This document shows positions 50,080 to 59,871 of a stretch of DNA of 64,000 bases, in pieces. Location: positions 50,558-114,557 of the forward strand of contig NZ_JHWV01000011.1 in the NCBI RefSeq assembly GCF_000622005.1. The letters are read 5' to 3'. The position numbers and the translations under genes are program-made. The stretch is from Anaerovibrio sp. RM50. Lineage in GTDB: Bacteria > Bacillota > Negativicutes > Selenomonadales > Selenomonadaceae. Below the pieces are notes generated by a model. That model was given only the letters and a program-made list of their open reading frames with translations. It had not been told where the DNA came from and ran no database searches. The first letter of the stretch is position 1. Each line of letters begins with the position of its first letter.

Positions 50080-52176
50080 TTATTTTCTTGCTCTTTCAAC
50101 AACATTCAGCGCAGTTGGCAAGGCACGACGATCAATAAAACCATAATTGATTTCAAACTGCTGCTTCCCGAATTTATTGGTCGTGTAAACACCACGCATA
50201 GGTGATGTCTCCCGCTGCCAGCCAGTCAGAGCAGTATTATCATCATAATTCATCATTGCAACCAATTCATCCATTATATGTTGCCAATCACTTTGCTGGG
50301 AAGTTGGTATAGCATCTCTGAACTTCTGCTTGTATACTGACAAATCATCAACGGTTTTACAAACCTCTGCCATTGCATCTCCCTGCAAAAAGCCACTGTA
50401 TGCATCATCATTCTCGATTTTCAGATTAAAATCCGATAATCGTACACTGCCCAAACCGATACTCTTTCCCTTGCCCAGCTTAAAAGCAATCTTATTATCC
50501 CTTTGGTCAAGATCCAGGGTCAGCAACAATGCCCCTAATTCTTCCGGCAACAAGTTCTTGAAACGTAATCTGGAAGAGAATTTAGTGTTGGCTGGAATTG
50601 GGCGCATTGGCCTGCACTGTATTTTATCCTCTGGCTTTTTATTTCCCTCAGGGGTTTTATCACCTGCCAGCTCCTCAGGACTGGCCTCCATATCAGCTTT
50701 GCCATTTGCCTGATGCCAATACATCTTGTAGCCTCTTATTTCAGCACCATCGCTATCCCAGTTCTTCAACTGTTTTCCAATATCCTGTTTCAGATATAGC
50801 TGGAAGGAGGTTGGATTAGGCTGAAGCAATGGATGGGCCGGAAATTCCTGCATTGGCTTCACATCATCAACCGGCATAGCATCCTCAAAATATACCCTGG
50901 AAGCAAAATCCGGGCTACGTCCAAATACAGCATCAGTATAATCAAGCATATCCTCACTGTACTCTTTATAGGATTTCTCAACGATTTCACCTATGGAATG
51001 TTTATATGGTATACGGAAGCACTGACCATGTCCAAATAAATCCACGGTTCCCTGTGCAGGAACATAATAGCATGGTGCAATAGATTTTATGTCCTTAGGT
51101 ATATTCACCTTCCCGGCAAATTTAGATGTTTCCATCATCTTAGCTTTGCTGAGCAAATCAACACCGCCACGATTGTTATCCAGCTGATATTCTTTAAAGT
51201 TAATTTCAGTACGATCATTCCAGTGAGCATCCTCAAGCTTAATATACCTAACCATTTGTTTACCCATTTTCAGTAAGCTTTTTTTATCCCCCCGTTTTCT
51301 GCAGTCAGCCTTAAAAGCTTCATACTGCTCAATTGTTTCAAACAACCCGTGTTCGAATTTATTATTAATACCCAATTTGCCTGTCAGGATATATGCACTT
51401 GTTCCATGCCACTTTACATCACTATCTTTTGTTTTGGTGATTGCTCCATATTTTCCTACTGCACTTTCATAATGCTTTATTGTATCCTTATAATCCCTTG
51501 ATACAGGTACAACATAATATTTGGCTCCAACCTTTATTATGAAACCAGGCTTTACTGTTGATTTTTCCTCGGACTTGAGACGATCAAGATACATATCCTT
51601 TAATTCGTGTGCCCACTGATAATCTTTATCTTTTGAAGCCATAATGCGTCTATAGAATACATGCCTGTCAAAGAAATCTTCACCAGCACGCATATTGCCC
51701 ATGGTTATAATCTTAAAGATATTTTTTATCATTCCCCGCAGGCTGCTGCCAGGCAAAACAGGCTTATTGCCCAACATATATGGCAAAGAGCCTTCCCCCT
51801 GAATAAACAAAGGAGTCAGCGTTTCAAGCTCCAAATCAATATAGCCACTGATAACTTTATTCTTGGCGATATACTCCTCATAACCACTGGCGGCGTTATT
51901 TGCCTCACGAATACATTCATCCAGTCCTGAAGCCAATGCCTTTGCAGGCAAAGTGATAAAATTATACGGTGCAGTTGCCGCTTCTTTACTAAAGTCATTT
52001 ACTCTAGGCTTTGCTTCATTAGGCCTAAATCCTGAATTATTGCCGCCATGGCTTTTATTGTACCCCGGTTTATCTTTTCCAGTATGGCGGCTATAATCTG
52101 TAGATTTATGCTCTACCTTGGAACCTATTCCATCTCTTTTTAAGCGGGCTAACATTTCTTCCATGGATTCTCCCAT
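50080..52176 (-). CDS. TIGR03986-type CRISPR RAMP protein
   Basis: 698 residues. A basic, low-complexity N-terminal 60 residues are followed by PYNFITLPAKALAS and a RAMP fold: LELETLTPLFIQGEG, then KPVLPGSSLRGMIKNIFK, and late LGKGKSIGLGSVRLSDFNL (Gly-rich loop). This long RAMP is typical for type III-D gene sets. It is part of the interference complex backbone that holds crRNA. It starts 4 bp after csx19. Confidence 0.85.
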   Translation of the reverse strand: MGESMEEMLARLKRDGIGSKVEHKSTDYSRHTGKDKPGYNKSHGGNNSGFRPNEAKPRVNDFSKEAATAPYNFITLPAKALASGLDECIREANNAASGYEEYIAKNKVISGYIDLELETLTPLFIQGEGSLPYMLGNKPVLPGSSLRGMIKNIFKIITMGNMRAGEDFFDRHVFYRRIMASKDKDYQWAHELKDMYLDRLKSEEKSTVKPGFIIKVGAKYYVVPVSRDYKDTIKHYESAVGKYGAITKTKDSDVKWHGTSAYILTGKLGINNKFEHGLFETIEQYEAFKADCRKRGDKKSLLKMGKQMVRYIKLEDAHWNDRTEINFKEYQLDNNRGGVDLLSKAKMMETSKFAGKVNIPKDIKSIAPCYYVPAQGTVDLFGHGQCFRIPYKHSIGEIVEKSYKEYSEDMLDYTDAVFGRSPDFASRVYFEDAMPVDDVKPMQEFPAHPLLQPNPTSFQLYLKQDIGKQLKNWDSDGAEIRGYKMYWHQANGKADMEASPEELAGDKTPEGNKKPEDKIQCRPMRPIPANTKFSSRLRFKNLLPEELGALLLTLDLDQRDNKIAFKLGKGKSIGLGSVRLSDFNLKIENDDAYSGFLQGDAMAEVCKTVDDLSVYKQKFRDAIPTSQQSDWQHIMDELVAMMNYDDNTALTGWQRETSPMRGVYTTNKFGKQQFEINYGFIDRRALPTALNVVERARK

Positions 52177-52179
52177 AAG

Positions 52180-52749
52180 TTACGCCTCCATCCCTTCTAC
52201 AGCCAAATACCTGTAATCTACATATCCGGAAAGTCCTGTTGTATCATCGGCCTTTATATAACTTCGGGTTACCAGGCCATAATTAGCTGCACTGCCATCT
52301 GTACAAGGAATATCCAGTTTCAATTTTCTGTCTTCATCAATCAAATGTACAACACCATCAACAAAGCCAGCATTATCTCCCCATAATGGTGCAATAGTAT
52401 CAACATATCCCTCTTTCCAGCTACCAGATGCATCTTTATCTATTACGCTTCGCCCGGATAAAGCATCCCCCATACGCACCAGATGAACTTCCCCGGTACC
52501 ATTAAAGCCGCGTACTTCCTGCCAAAAATCAACTTCTGATGCATCTTCATCAAGCTTAATATGTCCATTTTCAAACCTGGTCCAAATTATGCGGTTCATC
52601 AGCCAGATAACAACTGTCCCCTCCTTTTCAAGCACAGAAGAAAAAGCTTCTTCTATCTCACCCAAAGTATGGATGGATTTCACAGCAGTAACTTCCGAAA
52701 CCAAATCACGTTTTATTTCCAACTTGTTGTAATGTGTATTAACTGTCAT
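52180..52749 (-). CDS. csx19: Csx19-type type III-D protein
   Basis: 189 residues from the ATG at 52749, one base after the upstream stop (GAGGTGGGCTGAT). The pattern FWQEVRGFNGTGEVHLVRMG, then APLWGDNAG, KLDIPCTDG and VTRSYIKADDTTGL..YVDYRYLAVEG agrees with Csx19, a subunit or accessory found only in III-D-type loci. Function within the complex is not well known. Its presence is the best marker for subtype III-D here. Confidence 0.75.
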   Translation of the reverse strand: MTVNTHYNKLEIKRDLVSEVTAVKSIHTLGEIEEAFSSVLEKEGTVVIWLMNRIIWTRFENGHIKLDEDASEVDFWQEVRGFNGTGEVHLVRMGDALSGRSVIDKDASGSWKEGYVDTIAPLWGDNAGFVDGVVHLIDEDRKLKLDIPCTDGSAANYGLVTRSYIKADDTTGLSGYVDYRYLAVEGMEA

Positions 52750-52750
52750 A

Positions 52751-54163
52751 TCAGCCCACCTCCTGAGCCAAGGTCTGGACATATTCATCCAATTTGCTCA
52801 CATTGCCATTTTCACAGGCGATTTCCCCATTGACATTCATGGTGTATTTACAGCCATCAATTGTAAAATTACCAGAAATTCCCTTCAGCGTACCACGACC
52901 TACGCCTGTTTCACCGCCTATGGCAATTCGTCCCTGCCACAGATCTCTGAAGAGCAGCAATGCCAGGCCTATTTCTGCAGGATTGATCCTGACCTCATCC
53001 TTGTTTTTTTCCGGCTTAATACAGAATTTTATTTTCATGGCCGAGCAGCCTTTTTCCTTCTGAAATACCGGCACTGTGGTGAAAAGTGCATTATCCATAA
53101 CGCCGCCAGTAATACGGTCTATGCGATTTCTGGTATTGACTTTTTCTTCCACAACATCGTTTAAAATGCTCTCTGCCACGTAAAAACGGCTTTTTTGACG
53201 ATTTTCAACATCAACACTGTACCCCATAAGCTTGTCCAAAAATTTCTCGGCAGTGGCTTCATTTCCCTTGCACAACTTGCCAAGTATATACTGGGCCTGA
53301 TGACGGAGAACACCCTTTATGCTGGAGCCTGGGACCACATATTTTCCTCTGGAATTTTTCAGGAACACCTTGTCAATATGTTTATTATTCATCTCTGAAA
53401 TATCCATATTGTCCGTACGGATTATCATGGTACTGCGCAGTTCAAATTCTCCTTCAAAAAGTGCCACTTCATCAGATACATCCTTATCAAGCTCATCCTG
53501 CATTTGATCAGATGCACTGCTGCCATCAATTTCCGGAGATAAAAACCACGCCTTCACGTCGGCTTCATTGTCCAGCAAATCATAACAGCCCAAACTTAAG
53601 TCTTGAAGTTTAACAAGTCCCAGGCCTTTGGCCGTCATGGCACCAAGCTGAATACCATTCTCCATTTTATTTTTTATTTGAATTATAGCCTTGCGGATCT
53701 TTTCTTTATTATCCCTCTGGCACTGGCGAATTAAAGCCTCCAGACGGAATGTTCCCTCCCCTGCATCAATTACTTCGTAATCATACTTGGCACCACTTTT
53801 GGCAACTCCCGTATGATAATCTATGGCAACACCATCGCGAAATACTGGCTTGGCACCTTCCAAGACTGTATCAAAAACATGAACTGTGCTTTGGCTGTCC
53901 CTTTCAGCGGAGCCACCAAATAACAATCTATCCATATCACTTCCCATTGTGTCATTAACAAAGCATCTCAAGACACCACACATGGATGTGCCGGGAATAA
54001 ATGGATGCCCCTGCTTATTTTTCTGAACTCTTATATCCTTGCTGTTATTCTGGCTCTCCTCCCCTGAACCATCACCAATACAAAGAGGAGACATAACCAC
54101 CAGTTTTCCCTCCAGAATTATGTGGGAATACACAGCAGCTTCACTAATTACGTTATTCTCCAT
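52751..54163 (-). CDS. Double Csm3/Cmr4-like RAMP protein
   Basis: 470 residues from the ATG at 54163, right after the csx10 stop. Two RAMP domains are fused: first SPLCIGDGSGEE, HPFIPGTSMCGVLRCFVND and GAMTAKGLGLVKL; second KYVVPGSSIKGVLRHQAQY and GGETGVGRGTLKG. Each has its own Gly-rich loop. Csm3-type subunits form the crRNA backbone and cut target RNA at 6-nt steps; Asp residues near DGSGEE and the DKDVSDE linker are candidate catalytic sites. Fused RAMPs are usual in III-D/III-E relatives. Confidence 0.85.
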   Translation of the reverse strand: MENNVISEAAVYSHIILEGKLVVMSPLCIGDGSGEESQNNSKDIRVQKNKQGHPFIPGTSMCGVLRCFVNDTMGSDMDRLLFGGSAERDSQSTVHVFDTVLEGAKPVFRDGVAIDYHTGVAKSGAKYDYEVIDAGEGTFRLEALIRQCQRDNKEKIRKAIIQIKNKMENGIQLGAMTAKGLGLVKLQDLSLGCYDLLDNEADVKAWFLSPEIDGSSASDQMQDELDKDVSDEVALFEGEFELRSTMIIRTDNMDISEMNNKHIDKVFLKNSRGKYVVPGSSIKGVLRHQAQYILGKLCKGNEATAEKFLDKLMGYSVDVENRQKSRFYVAESILNDVVEEKVNTRNRIDRITGGVMDNALFTTVPVFQKEKGCSAMKIKFCIKPEKNKDEVRINPAEIGLALLLFRDLWQGRIAIGGETGVGRGTLKGISGNFTIDGCKYTMNVNGEIACENGNVSKLDEYVQTLAQEVG

Positions 54164-54164
54164 T

Positions 54165-55730
54165 TCAGCGTGCCTCCTTCTTCCTTGCGGACAACTTACG
54201 GCAATAGTGGAACAGCCAGTACCAATAATCGTGGAAATACTTTCCATTGGAAATTTCCTCATCAGAAATTTGCATATCAATTTTGTTCAGCAAATCTTTC
54301 ATTTTTAAATCACTTCTTGACATGGTTTCATTCCATTTATCAATATATGGCATTTTGCAGGAAAAATCGGTAAACAAATCCTCAAAATGATTGCCGTTGA
54401 CACTAATGAGCTTTAATGCCTTGGCATACGGACTATGTTTTCTCTCGTTCAGTGTCTTTTCCACAGTTTCCCCAAACATCTGCCTAATATTATCATGAGG
54501 TTCATTGCCCAACTCCTGCAACAGACGGGCAAACAAGTGTGTTTTTCCTTTTATGCTGCTCTTCAGATTTACGGCGTCATCATAGGCATACTGTTTCAGC
54601 TGCTCAAGGACAAATTTTTCCACTACCCTTGCTGTAATATCCTTGGCCATACCAGAGATCAATATATCGTCTCCTTGATTTCCGGCAATACAAAGTACAT
54701 CACTGCCCTTTTCATATACATCAGCCTGCCAACCTCTCAATTGGCCAAAGCCTTCCTGGGTTCGCTGACCAATACCGCCAAACATTGCGCTTTCCACTTT
54801 GCGCAAATCTTCAGCAGTCCATTCATCTTTTTCCAGTACAAACACCGTACCGGCCCCCAACGCATTAACCCGTGGCCTCTTCATTCCCCATATATTAACA
54901 AAATTATCTATGGCAACCACAGAAGCAAAGACCTTGGAAACTTTAATACCATCAAGTATATTTCCACACATTTCCATAATTGCCTGGTCGGCAGAAGTTA
55001 TAATTCCCGTAGACGGTATAAGCGGAGTCAGGGCCCTTATAAACAATTCTTTGCCTGTTGGGGTGTTCAGATGATGTATATCCTCTATTTTTCCCAACTG
55101 AACTTGCACCGTACCATACTGGGCAAAGCGGGATCTTCCCACATGAGCCGTAAATCCGTCACTTGGCATCCCACTTAAAAGCTGTGCTAAATCATCTTCT
55201 CCACCAATTATTTCGCCAACAAACTGCTGCCCCGGATCAATGGACTCATAATTAAAAATCTGTCCATCAGAGCTGCGACCGCTAATGCGTTCCTGCTCAG
55301 AGGAACGGCTCATGTGGAACAAAATATTCTTATTGACTGAAATGCTGCAAAGCTTGTTATCTTCCACAACTGCCAAGCCACGCACGTTTTTATAACCTGG
55401 CCGAGGCTTATCTTCTTTAAGCATATCCATCAGTTTATTGCTGGCTTTGTCCTTCATAACGGAAAAAGGCACAGGAAATGATGCCACGCCATTATGTGAC
55501 GGCATAGCATCTACAAAATTAACATTTTCAAAGAACAACCGTTTAAAATCCTTATCTTTATGGGCCTCTGTCCCAAGCTTTTTCTCCCTTATATACTCAC
55601 CGGCAAAAATTCCCCGGAGCATTGTTCCCGAAATATAATCTCCTGATGGTGTAAGAACACTATTGCCGCTGGAAGCTGTAATAACTAACGAATCAACCGC
55701 GGTAATTGTAACCTTAATGTGCTTCATCAT
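54165..55730 (-). CDS. csx10: Csx10-type RAMP protein
   Basis: 521 residues. VTPSG-like N-terminus (SVLTPSGDYISGTMLRGIFA) and GGIGQRTQEGFGQLRG (Gly-rich RAMP motif) fit the Csx10 family, the Csm4/Cmr3-like 5'-handle-binding subunit of III-D complexes. It overlaps the csm3-like gene by 4 bp (ATGA), so translation is coupled. Confidence 0.82.
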   Translation of the reverse strand: MMKHIKVTITAVDSLVITASSGNSVLTPSGDYISGTMLRGIFAGEYIREKKLGTEAHKDKDFKRLFFENVNFVDAMPSHNGVASFPVPFSVMKDKASNKLMDMLKEDKPRPGYKNVRGLAVVEDNKLCSISVNKNILFHMSRSSEQERISGRSSDGQIFNYESIDPGQQFVGEIIGGEDDLAQLLSGMPSDGFTAHVGRSRFAQYGTVQVQLGKIEDIHHLNTPTGKELFIRALTPLIPSTGIITSADQAIMEMCGNILDGIKVSKVFASVVAIDNFVNIWGMKRPRVNALGAGTVFVLEKDEWTAEDLRKVESAMFGGIGQRTQEGFGQLRGWQADVYEKGSDVLCIAGNQGDDILISGMAKDITARVVEKFVLEQLKQYAYDDAVNLKSSIKGKTHLFARLLQELGNEPHDNIRQMFGETVEKTLNERKHSPYAKALKLISVNGNHFEDLFTDFSCKMPYIDKWNETMSRSDLKMKDLLNKIDMQISDEEISNGKYFHDYWYWLFHYCRKLSARKKEAR

Positions 55731-56383
55731 TTAGCCTCCTTTCCAAATATTTCATCAATAATATCCTGTTCGGTCCTATTATCATCAAGCTTTATAGAAC
55801 AACTGATGCGGCCGAATCCCCGATTGCGTTTCATTCCTGCACTGCGCAAATTTCTGGCTGAAAGTGCCAATAATTCAACTGCCTCTGGTTCCAGAGACTC
55901 CGCCTCCAGGGAACCAAAGAATTCTACCCCCTCATCCACCACACGCATATTTCTGAAGGAACCTTTTTCCACAAGGCCATCCTTCATTTTTGTCTGATAA
56001 CGAATAGAAGTAAACTCACCCAGCACATCATTGGCGCTTACTATGGCACCGTACTCACTCTGAAGGTATTCAAAGGCTCTGCAAAGATCCATATATTCAT
56101 TCCTTGATGCAAGATGAAGATCTGTAACGGTTAGTGCCTCTGGGCAAGACTTGCTGCAATCATGTTGGAAAAGCTTCTCAACCCATTTCCCGTATTTAGC
56201 CATTCCCTTCATACCGACAACTTCCAAGGCACTTTCATGCAACAGCCCCTTTAGTCTCCGCCCTGAAAAAACCGGCATACCATATTTATCGCTGGCCACA
56301 TCGGAGTCAACAATTACATCAGCTGCACCAGAACTGAGGTGAATAGGTGACAATGTCTTTATTTTTAATTCCAAAACTGTCAT
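55727..56383 (-). CDS. csm3: Csm3-like RAMP protein
   Basis: 218 residues with a single RAMP fold: IKTLSPIHLSSGAADVIVDSD at the N-terminus (candidate catalytic Asp), MPVFSGRRLKGLLHESALE and the Gly-rich end GMKRNRGFGRIS. Two pairs of nearby Cys (CSKSC) are present. Likely crRNA backbone subunit. Start overlaps the cas10 stop by one base (TAATG). Confidence 0.82.
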   Translation of the reverse strand: MTVLELKIKTLSPIHLSSGAADVIVDSDVASDKYGMPVFSGRRLKGLLHESALEVVGMKGMAKYGKWVEKLFQHDCSKSCPEALTVTDLHLASRNEYMDLCRAFEYLQSEYGAIVSANDVLGEFTSIRYQTKMKDGLVEKGSFRNMRVVDEGVEFFGSLEAESLEPEAVELLALSARNLRSAGMKRNRGFGRISCSIKLDDNRTEQDIIDEIFGKEAK

Positions 56384-58014
56384 TATTTATTCGCCTCCTC
56401 AATATATTCCATCATTTCAATGGCATCAACAAACGGCGTATAGCCTTTATTTACACCTGTGCCCCAGCAATTTTCACCTAAATGTTTGTAGTCAACATCA
56501 GGCAATTTCTGATTAATCCTGGACAACTGAACCATGAAGTTATCTATAGAGCCTTTATCCTTCTGAAGAACAGCTCGAAGCTCCTTAACCTTGTTTTTTG
56601 CCATATAATGCTTATGATCATTAAATTTTGTTGCACATTCTATCAGCTTGTCCAACAGATGATCCTCGTCAAATTTTTCTTCAGTCCCGACTTTTTCCGG
56701 TGGTATAACACAATATGGACCAAAATGCATACCACCATTTTTGCCTAACTCAGCACTATATTCATTTTTTAAAATCTGTTCCAGAGTCGGTGCCTGTTCA
56801 CCGTGCAGGAACACAAAATCCAGCCAGCTTGAACCAGAACCTGGTACATCCTTATTCCACAATTTGCGCATTTGCTTTTTGGCTGCATCACAAAGCTGCT
56901 CCGACAATACATAACCTCTAAAGAACGGGTATTTTTCAGGCAAAATACTGATACCGCCGCAGCAATCTATACTCCTTGCCTCTTCATCCAGCTCCTTGGA
57001 TTCTTCTTTCATATACTTTATAAACCTCTTTGCATACGCAACGGCTACCTGGGCCGGGCAGACAAAAGTCACATCATCGCCGCCCAATATAAGAGGACGA
57101 ATAGGCAATACATTTTTACCGTGATCCTTCTTGGTATCCAAAATACCTTTTTCCTTATATTCAGCATACTCTTTCACAATAGAGGTCAATAACTTTGCAA
57201 AGGAGTTTTTCGTCTTTTCCTTGATAGCCGCAGACAGTGTCCGATGCTTGGCTAAATTATTGCAGCCACTGAATTTAACTCCCATATTATTGCCATCGAT
57301 GTGTACCACTGCAATATAGCTCTTCTGCTCTTTCTGCCCCAAGCGGTCAATCTCTGTAGGGAAAACGTATTCCGACATTAGTTCAGCTTCAAACATGCCC
57401 TCCAAATTTTTATTGGACTGTTCCACTGCCTTGGCCTTGGCTGCCGCCTCATGGGAATAATAGTTATGCTTTTCATTTGGGAACAGACTATCATTGTCAT
57501 AATAACTGGCCGCTTCACCGTCAATATCGCATATCTGGGTAAAGCCAGTATATGGCAGGGAAACATTCGGAATAATATTGTTTTGATTTTGCTTCAAAGC
57601 AGCAAAAAGCTTGTTCCGTGAATTTTTATAGGATTCATCATCGCTTAAATCCAAAGCACCTATGGCAGCACCAATATGAAGTCCTGGTGCTTCCTCCATA
57701 ACCTTCTGTGAGAACAATGCCACCAACCGTTTCAGTTCATCATCCTCAACTGAATGATCAAACAGAACCATGGCATTGCCGCCGCCAATGTAGGCTATCT
57801 GACACTGTGCGTCATCCCCTGACTTCTCATCCGGGTTTTTCCAGCTTGTAAGATCTGTAGTCCCCTTAAAATTTTCCTCCAATACCTTTACCAGTTTTTC
57901 GCTGAACAAGTTTTCAACAATATAGGATGCACCTATATTTGTCCTCAACTTATTAGCCGCATAGATATACCGCTGTATTGAGCGTACATCCAGCAAAATC
58001 ACTTTTTTCTCCAC
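56383..58014 (-). CDS. cas10: Cas10 (Csm1/Cmr2-type) without HD domain
   Basis: 543 residues, GTG start after GGGGGATAAGTC. Two palm domains: the first is degenerate (IGGGNAMVLF, 76-85); the second has IAVVHIDGNNMG (234-245) and the catalytic LILGGDDVTFVC (308-319). GGDD at 311-314 should make cyclic oligoadenylates from ATP when target RNA is bound. No N-terminal HD nuclease domain is present; the protein starts with MEKKVILLDVRSIQRYIYAA. So DNA cleavage by HD is not expected and the CARF effectors are the likely output. A helical C-terminal part follows. Confidence 0.92.
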   Translation of the reverse strand: MEKKVILLDVRSIQRYIYAANKLRTNIGASYIVENLFSEKLVKVLEENFKGTTDLTSWKNPDEKSGDDAQCQIAYIGGGNAMVLFDHSVEDDELKRLVALFSQKVMEEAPGLHIGAAIGALDLSDDESYKNSRNKLFAALKQNQNNIIPNVSLPYTGFTQICDIDGEAASYYDNDSLFPNEKHNYYSHEAAAKAKAVEQSNKNLEGMFEAELMSEYVFPTEIDRLGQKEQKSYIAVVHIDGNNMGVKFSGCNNLAKHRTLSAAIKEKTKNSFAKLLTSIVKEYAEYKEKGILDTKKDHGKNVLPIRPLILGGDDVTFVCPAQVAVAYAKRFIKYMKEESKELDEEARSIDCCGGISILPEKYPFFRGYVLSEQLCDAAKKQMRKLWNKDVPGSGSSWLDFVFLHGEQAPTLEQILKNEYSAELGKNGGMHFGPYCVIPPEKVGTEEKFDEDHLLDKLIECATKFNDHKHYMAKNKVKELRAVLQKDKGSIDNFMVQLSRINQKLPDVDYKHLGENCWGTGVNKGYTPFVDAIEMMEYIEEANK

Positions 58015-58044
58015 GACTTATCCCCCTTTTCGTATAATTAACCC

Positions 58045-59853
58045 CTAATCTTTTGTTAATTCACATAGTGCTTCTGTTTCTATGATATAATCTACAGCCT
58101 TGGCCATCTTCTCTTTCAGTTCATCAGCTGTGATCACATCTTCATCCAATCTAGCGTGATTGCTTGCATTGCGTTCACTCTTAAAATAGCCATACTCATT
58201 TAGTATATGTCGCATAATGTCATCCGGCACATTAAGTTTAAAATAATTCTGCTCCGGGTTGCAAAAAGACATAAACCTAAATGAATATTCCATCTTACAC
58301 TCAACAAGAAAATCTGTCTGATCCTCTATATCCATCTTCCTTGCATAGTCAACAATTTTATTGTACTTTTCTATACCATAACCATCTCCTAAATCCAATT
58401 TATCCGCAAAATACCTATAAAAAACATCATTTACATCTGGATTTTTGAGCTTTAGTGGATTTTGTCGCCATTCTTCCAATGTAGTGAAGAAATCCTCTAT
58501 TTTATGGTGGGGAGTAAAAACCAACCATGAATACTGCTTGTTTTCTCCACTTACCTGCTTCTTTATATCACTGATTATTTTCTCGGCTCCATTTAAATCA
58601 ACGGCGGCACTTTTCTCGTGTTTTGGTGGGATAAGTACTTTTATCTTATTATACAAAACTCGTTGTGTCCCCTTTACCAGTTTGTCCATCTCAACCACTG
58701 GCGAATATGGTATTTCTTTAGTTTTATTACTTTCATCTTTTATCTTATATTTGCCATCAAACACAATCAGTTGGAAGAAACCATCTGTGTATTCTTTGTT
58801 CTCTTTTCTGCGATCATCTATAATCTGCCGTTTTTCCATATCATCAGACTGCCTGAAAAAAATCTTCTCATACAAATAATCCGGCACACCTTCCACATAA
58901 AGAGTCAGGGCCTGCTGCAGATAATCATGCTCCAAGCACCATTTAATCAAATTTAAAATGGAAAAATCTTCTTCCAGCAAAAAACTGTAATCCTTCTTTA
59001 TTCTGGCCTTTAACTGGCGCACTAAACGAATATTTATATTCTCTTCATCTGCTTTTTCAAAGTTTTCTATACATTCCTTCAGATTCTCCGATGCTTTCAT
59101 CAAGCCTCTTCTATGGCATAGCCTAATTTCTTCTGAAAAAACATTCATTGCTTTAAGCAAATCGCCCAAAACCTTTGGCTGTTCTTTCTTGTCAAAATAA
59201 TGACTTATTGCATTGGCACTGCCAAAATTGGCAAATTCCTCAGCTCCTGAGACAAAGTCAAACAGCTCATATATTGGATCAGCCTCTTCCACGACTTTTC
59301 TCTGATAATTCGAATAAAGCAGCTTACCTATTTTTACACCGTTATATTGCATGATACGCAAAACAGCCATCATCAGCATATTGGCATGACGAAGTCCACC
59401 AGTGCAGTCAGCATGCAATATAATCTGGGTATCCTCTGAAAATGGCTCAATATATTTCTGTATACTATCTGCCATTTCCAAAATACATTCCATGGACTCC
59501 TCTGGTGTGTTGTTTTCATTGAATTCTATTTCCGTGTATTTGGAACTGTCACCTGTAATAATGTCTGAAATACGTTTCTTAAAATAGTCAACATGAGAAA
59601 TAGACGTACCACTGTCATCAACATATTCCTTTATTTCCCCGTTTGTACCTTTATAAGTTATATTCCCCTTAACCTTGTTGGACACAAACATAAATAAATG
59701 GTCTATTTGTTCCTTCTCCTTGACCAGATACCTTACAGCTGACTCATTAGTAGTATGGACAGTCCCAACATCCTTATACTCTGTCTCAGATACCTTACCA
59801 TCATTTCCTATTTTTACATCACTTAAAAAAGCCAGCATTAATGTTTTACCCAT
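58045..59853 (-). CDS. CARF-HEPN effector, Csx1/Csx2 (TM1812-like), copy 1
   Basis: 602 residues. CARF domain at the N-terminus (LMLAFLSDVKIG; TNESAVRYLVK; ligand loop DCTGGLRHANMLMMAVLRIM), helical middle (WCLEHDYLQQALTLYVEG) and C-terminal HEPN with RNASNH (R561-x4-H566). Paralog of the protein at 48250. Expected to be an RNase switched on by cyclic oligoadenylate. It sits between cas6 and cas10, the other copy at the far end of the operon. Confidence 0.88.
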   Translation of the reverse strand: MGKTLMLAFLSDVKIGNDGKVSETEYKDVGTVHTTNESAVRYLVKEKEQIDHLFMFVSNKVKGNITYKGTNGEIKEYVDDSGTSISHVDYFKKRISDIITGDSSKYTEIEFNENNTPEESMECILEMADSIQKYIEPFSEDTQIILHADCTGGLRHANMLMMAVLRIMQYNGVKIGKLLYSNYQRKVVEEADPIYELFDFVSGAEEFANFGSANAISHYFDKKEQPKVLGDLLKAMNVFSEEIRLCHRRGLMKASENLKECIENFEKADEENINIRLVRQLKARIKKDYSFLLEEDFSILNLIKWCLEHDYLQQALTLYVEGVPDYLYEKIFFRQSDDMEKRQIIDDRRKENKEYTDGFFQLIVFDGKYKIKDESNKTKEIPYSPVVEMDKLVKGTQRVLYNKIKVLIPPKHEKSAAVDLNGAEKIISDIKKQVSGENKQYSWLVFTPHHKIEDFFTTLEEWRQNPLKLKNPDVNDVFYRYFADKLDLGDGYGIEKYNKIVDYARKMDIEDQTDFLVECKMEYSFRFMSFCNPEQNYFKLNVPDDIMRHILNEYGYFKSERNASNHARLDEDVITADELKEKMAKAVDYIIETEALCELTKD

Positions 59854-59871
59854 TATGCTATTTCCTCCTGC

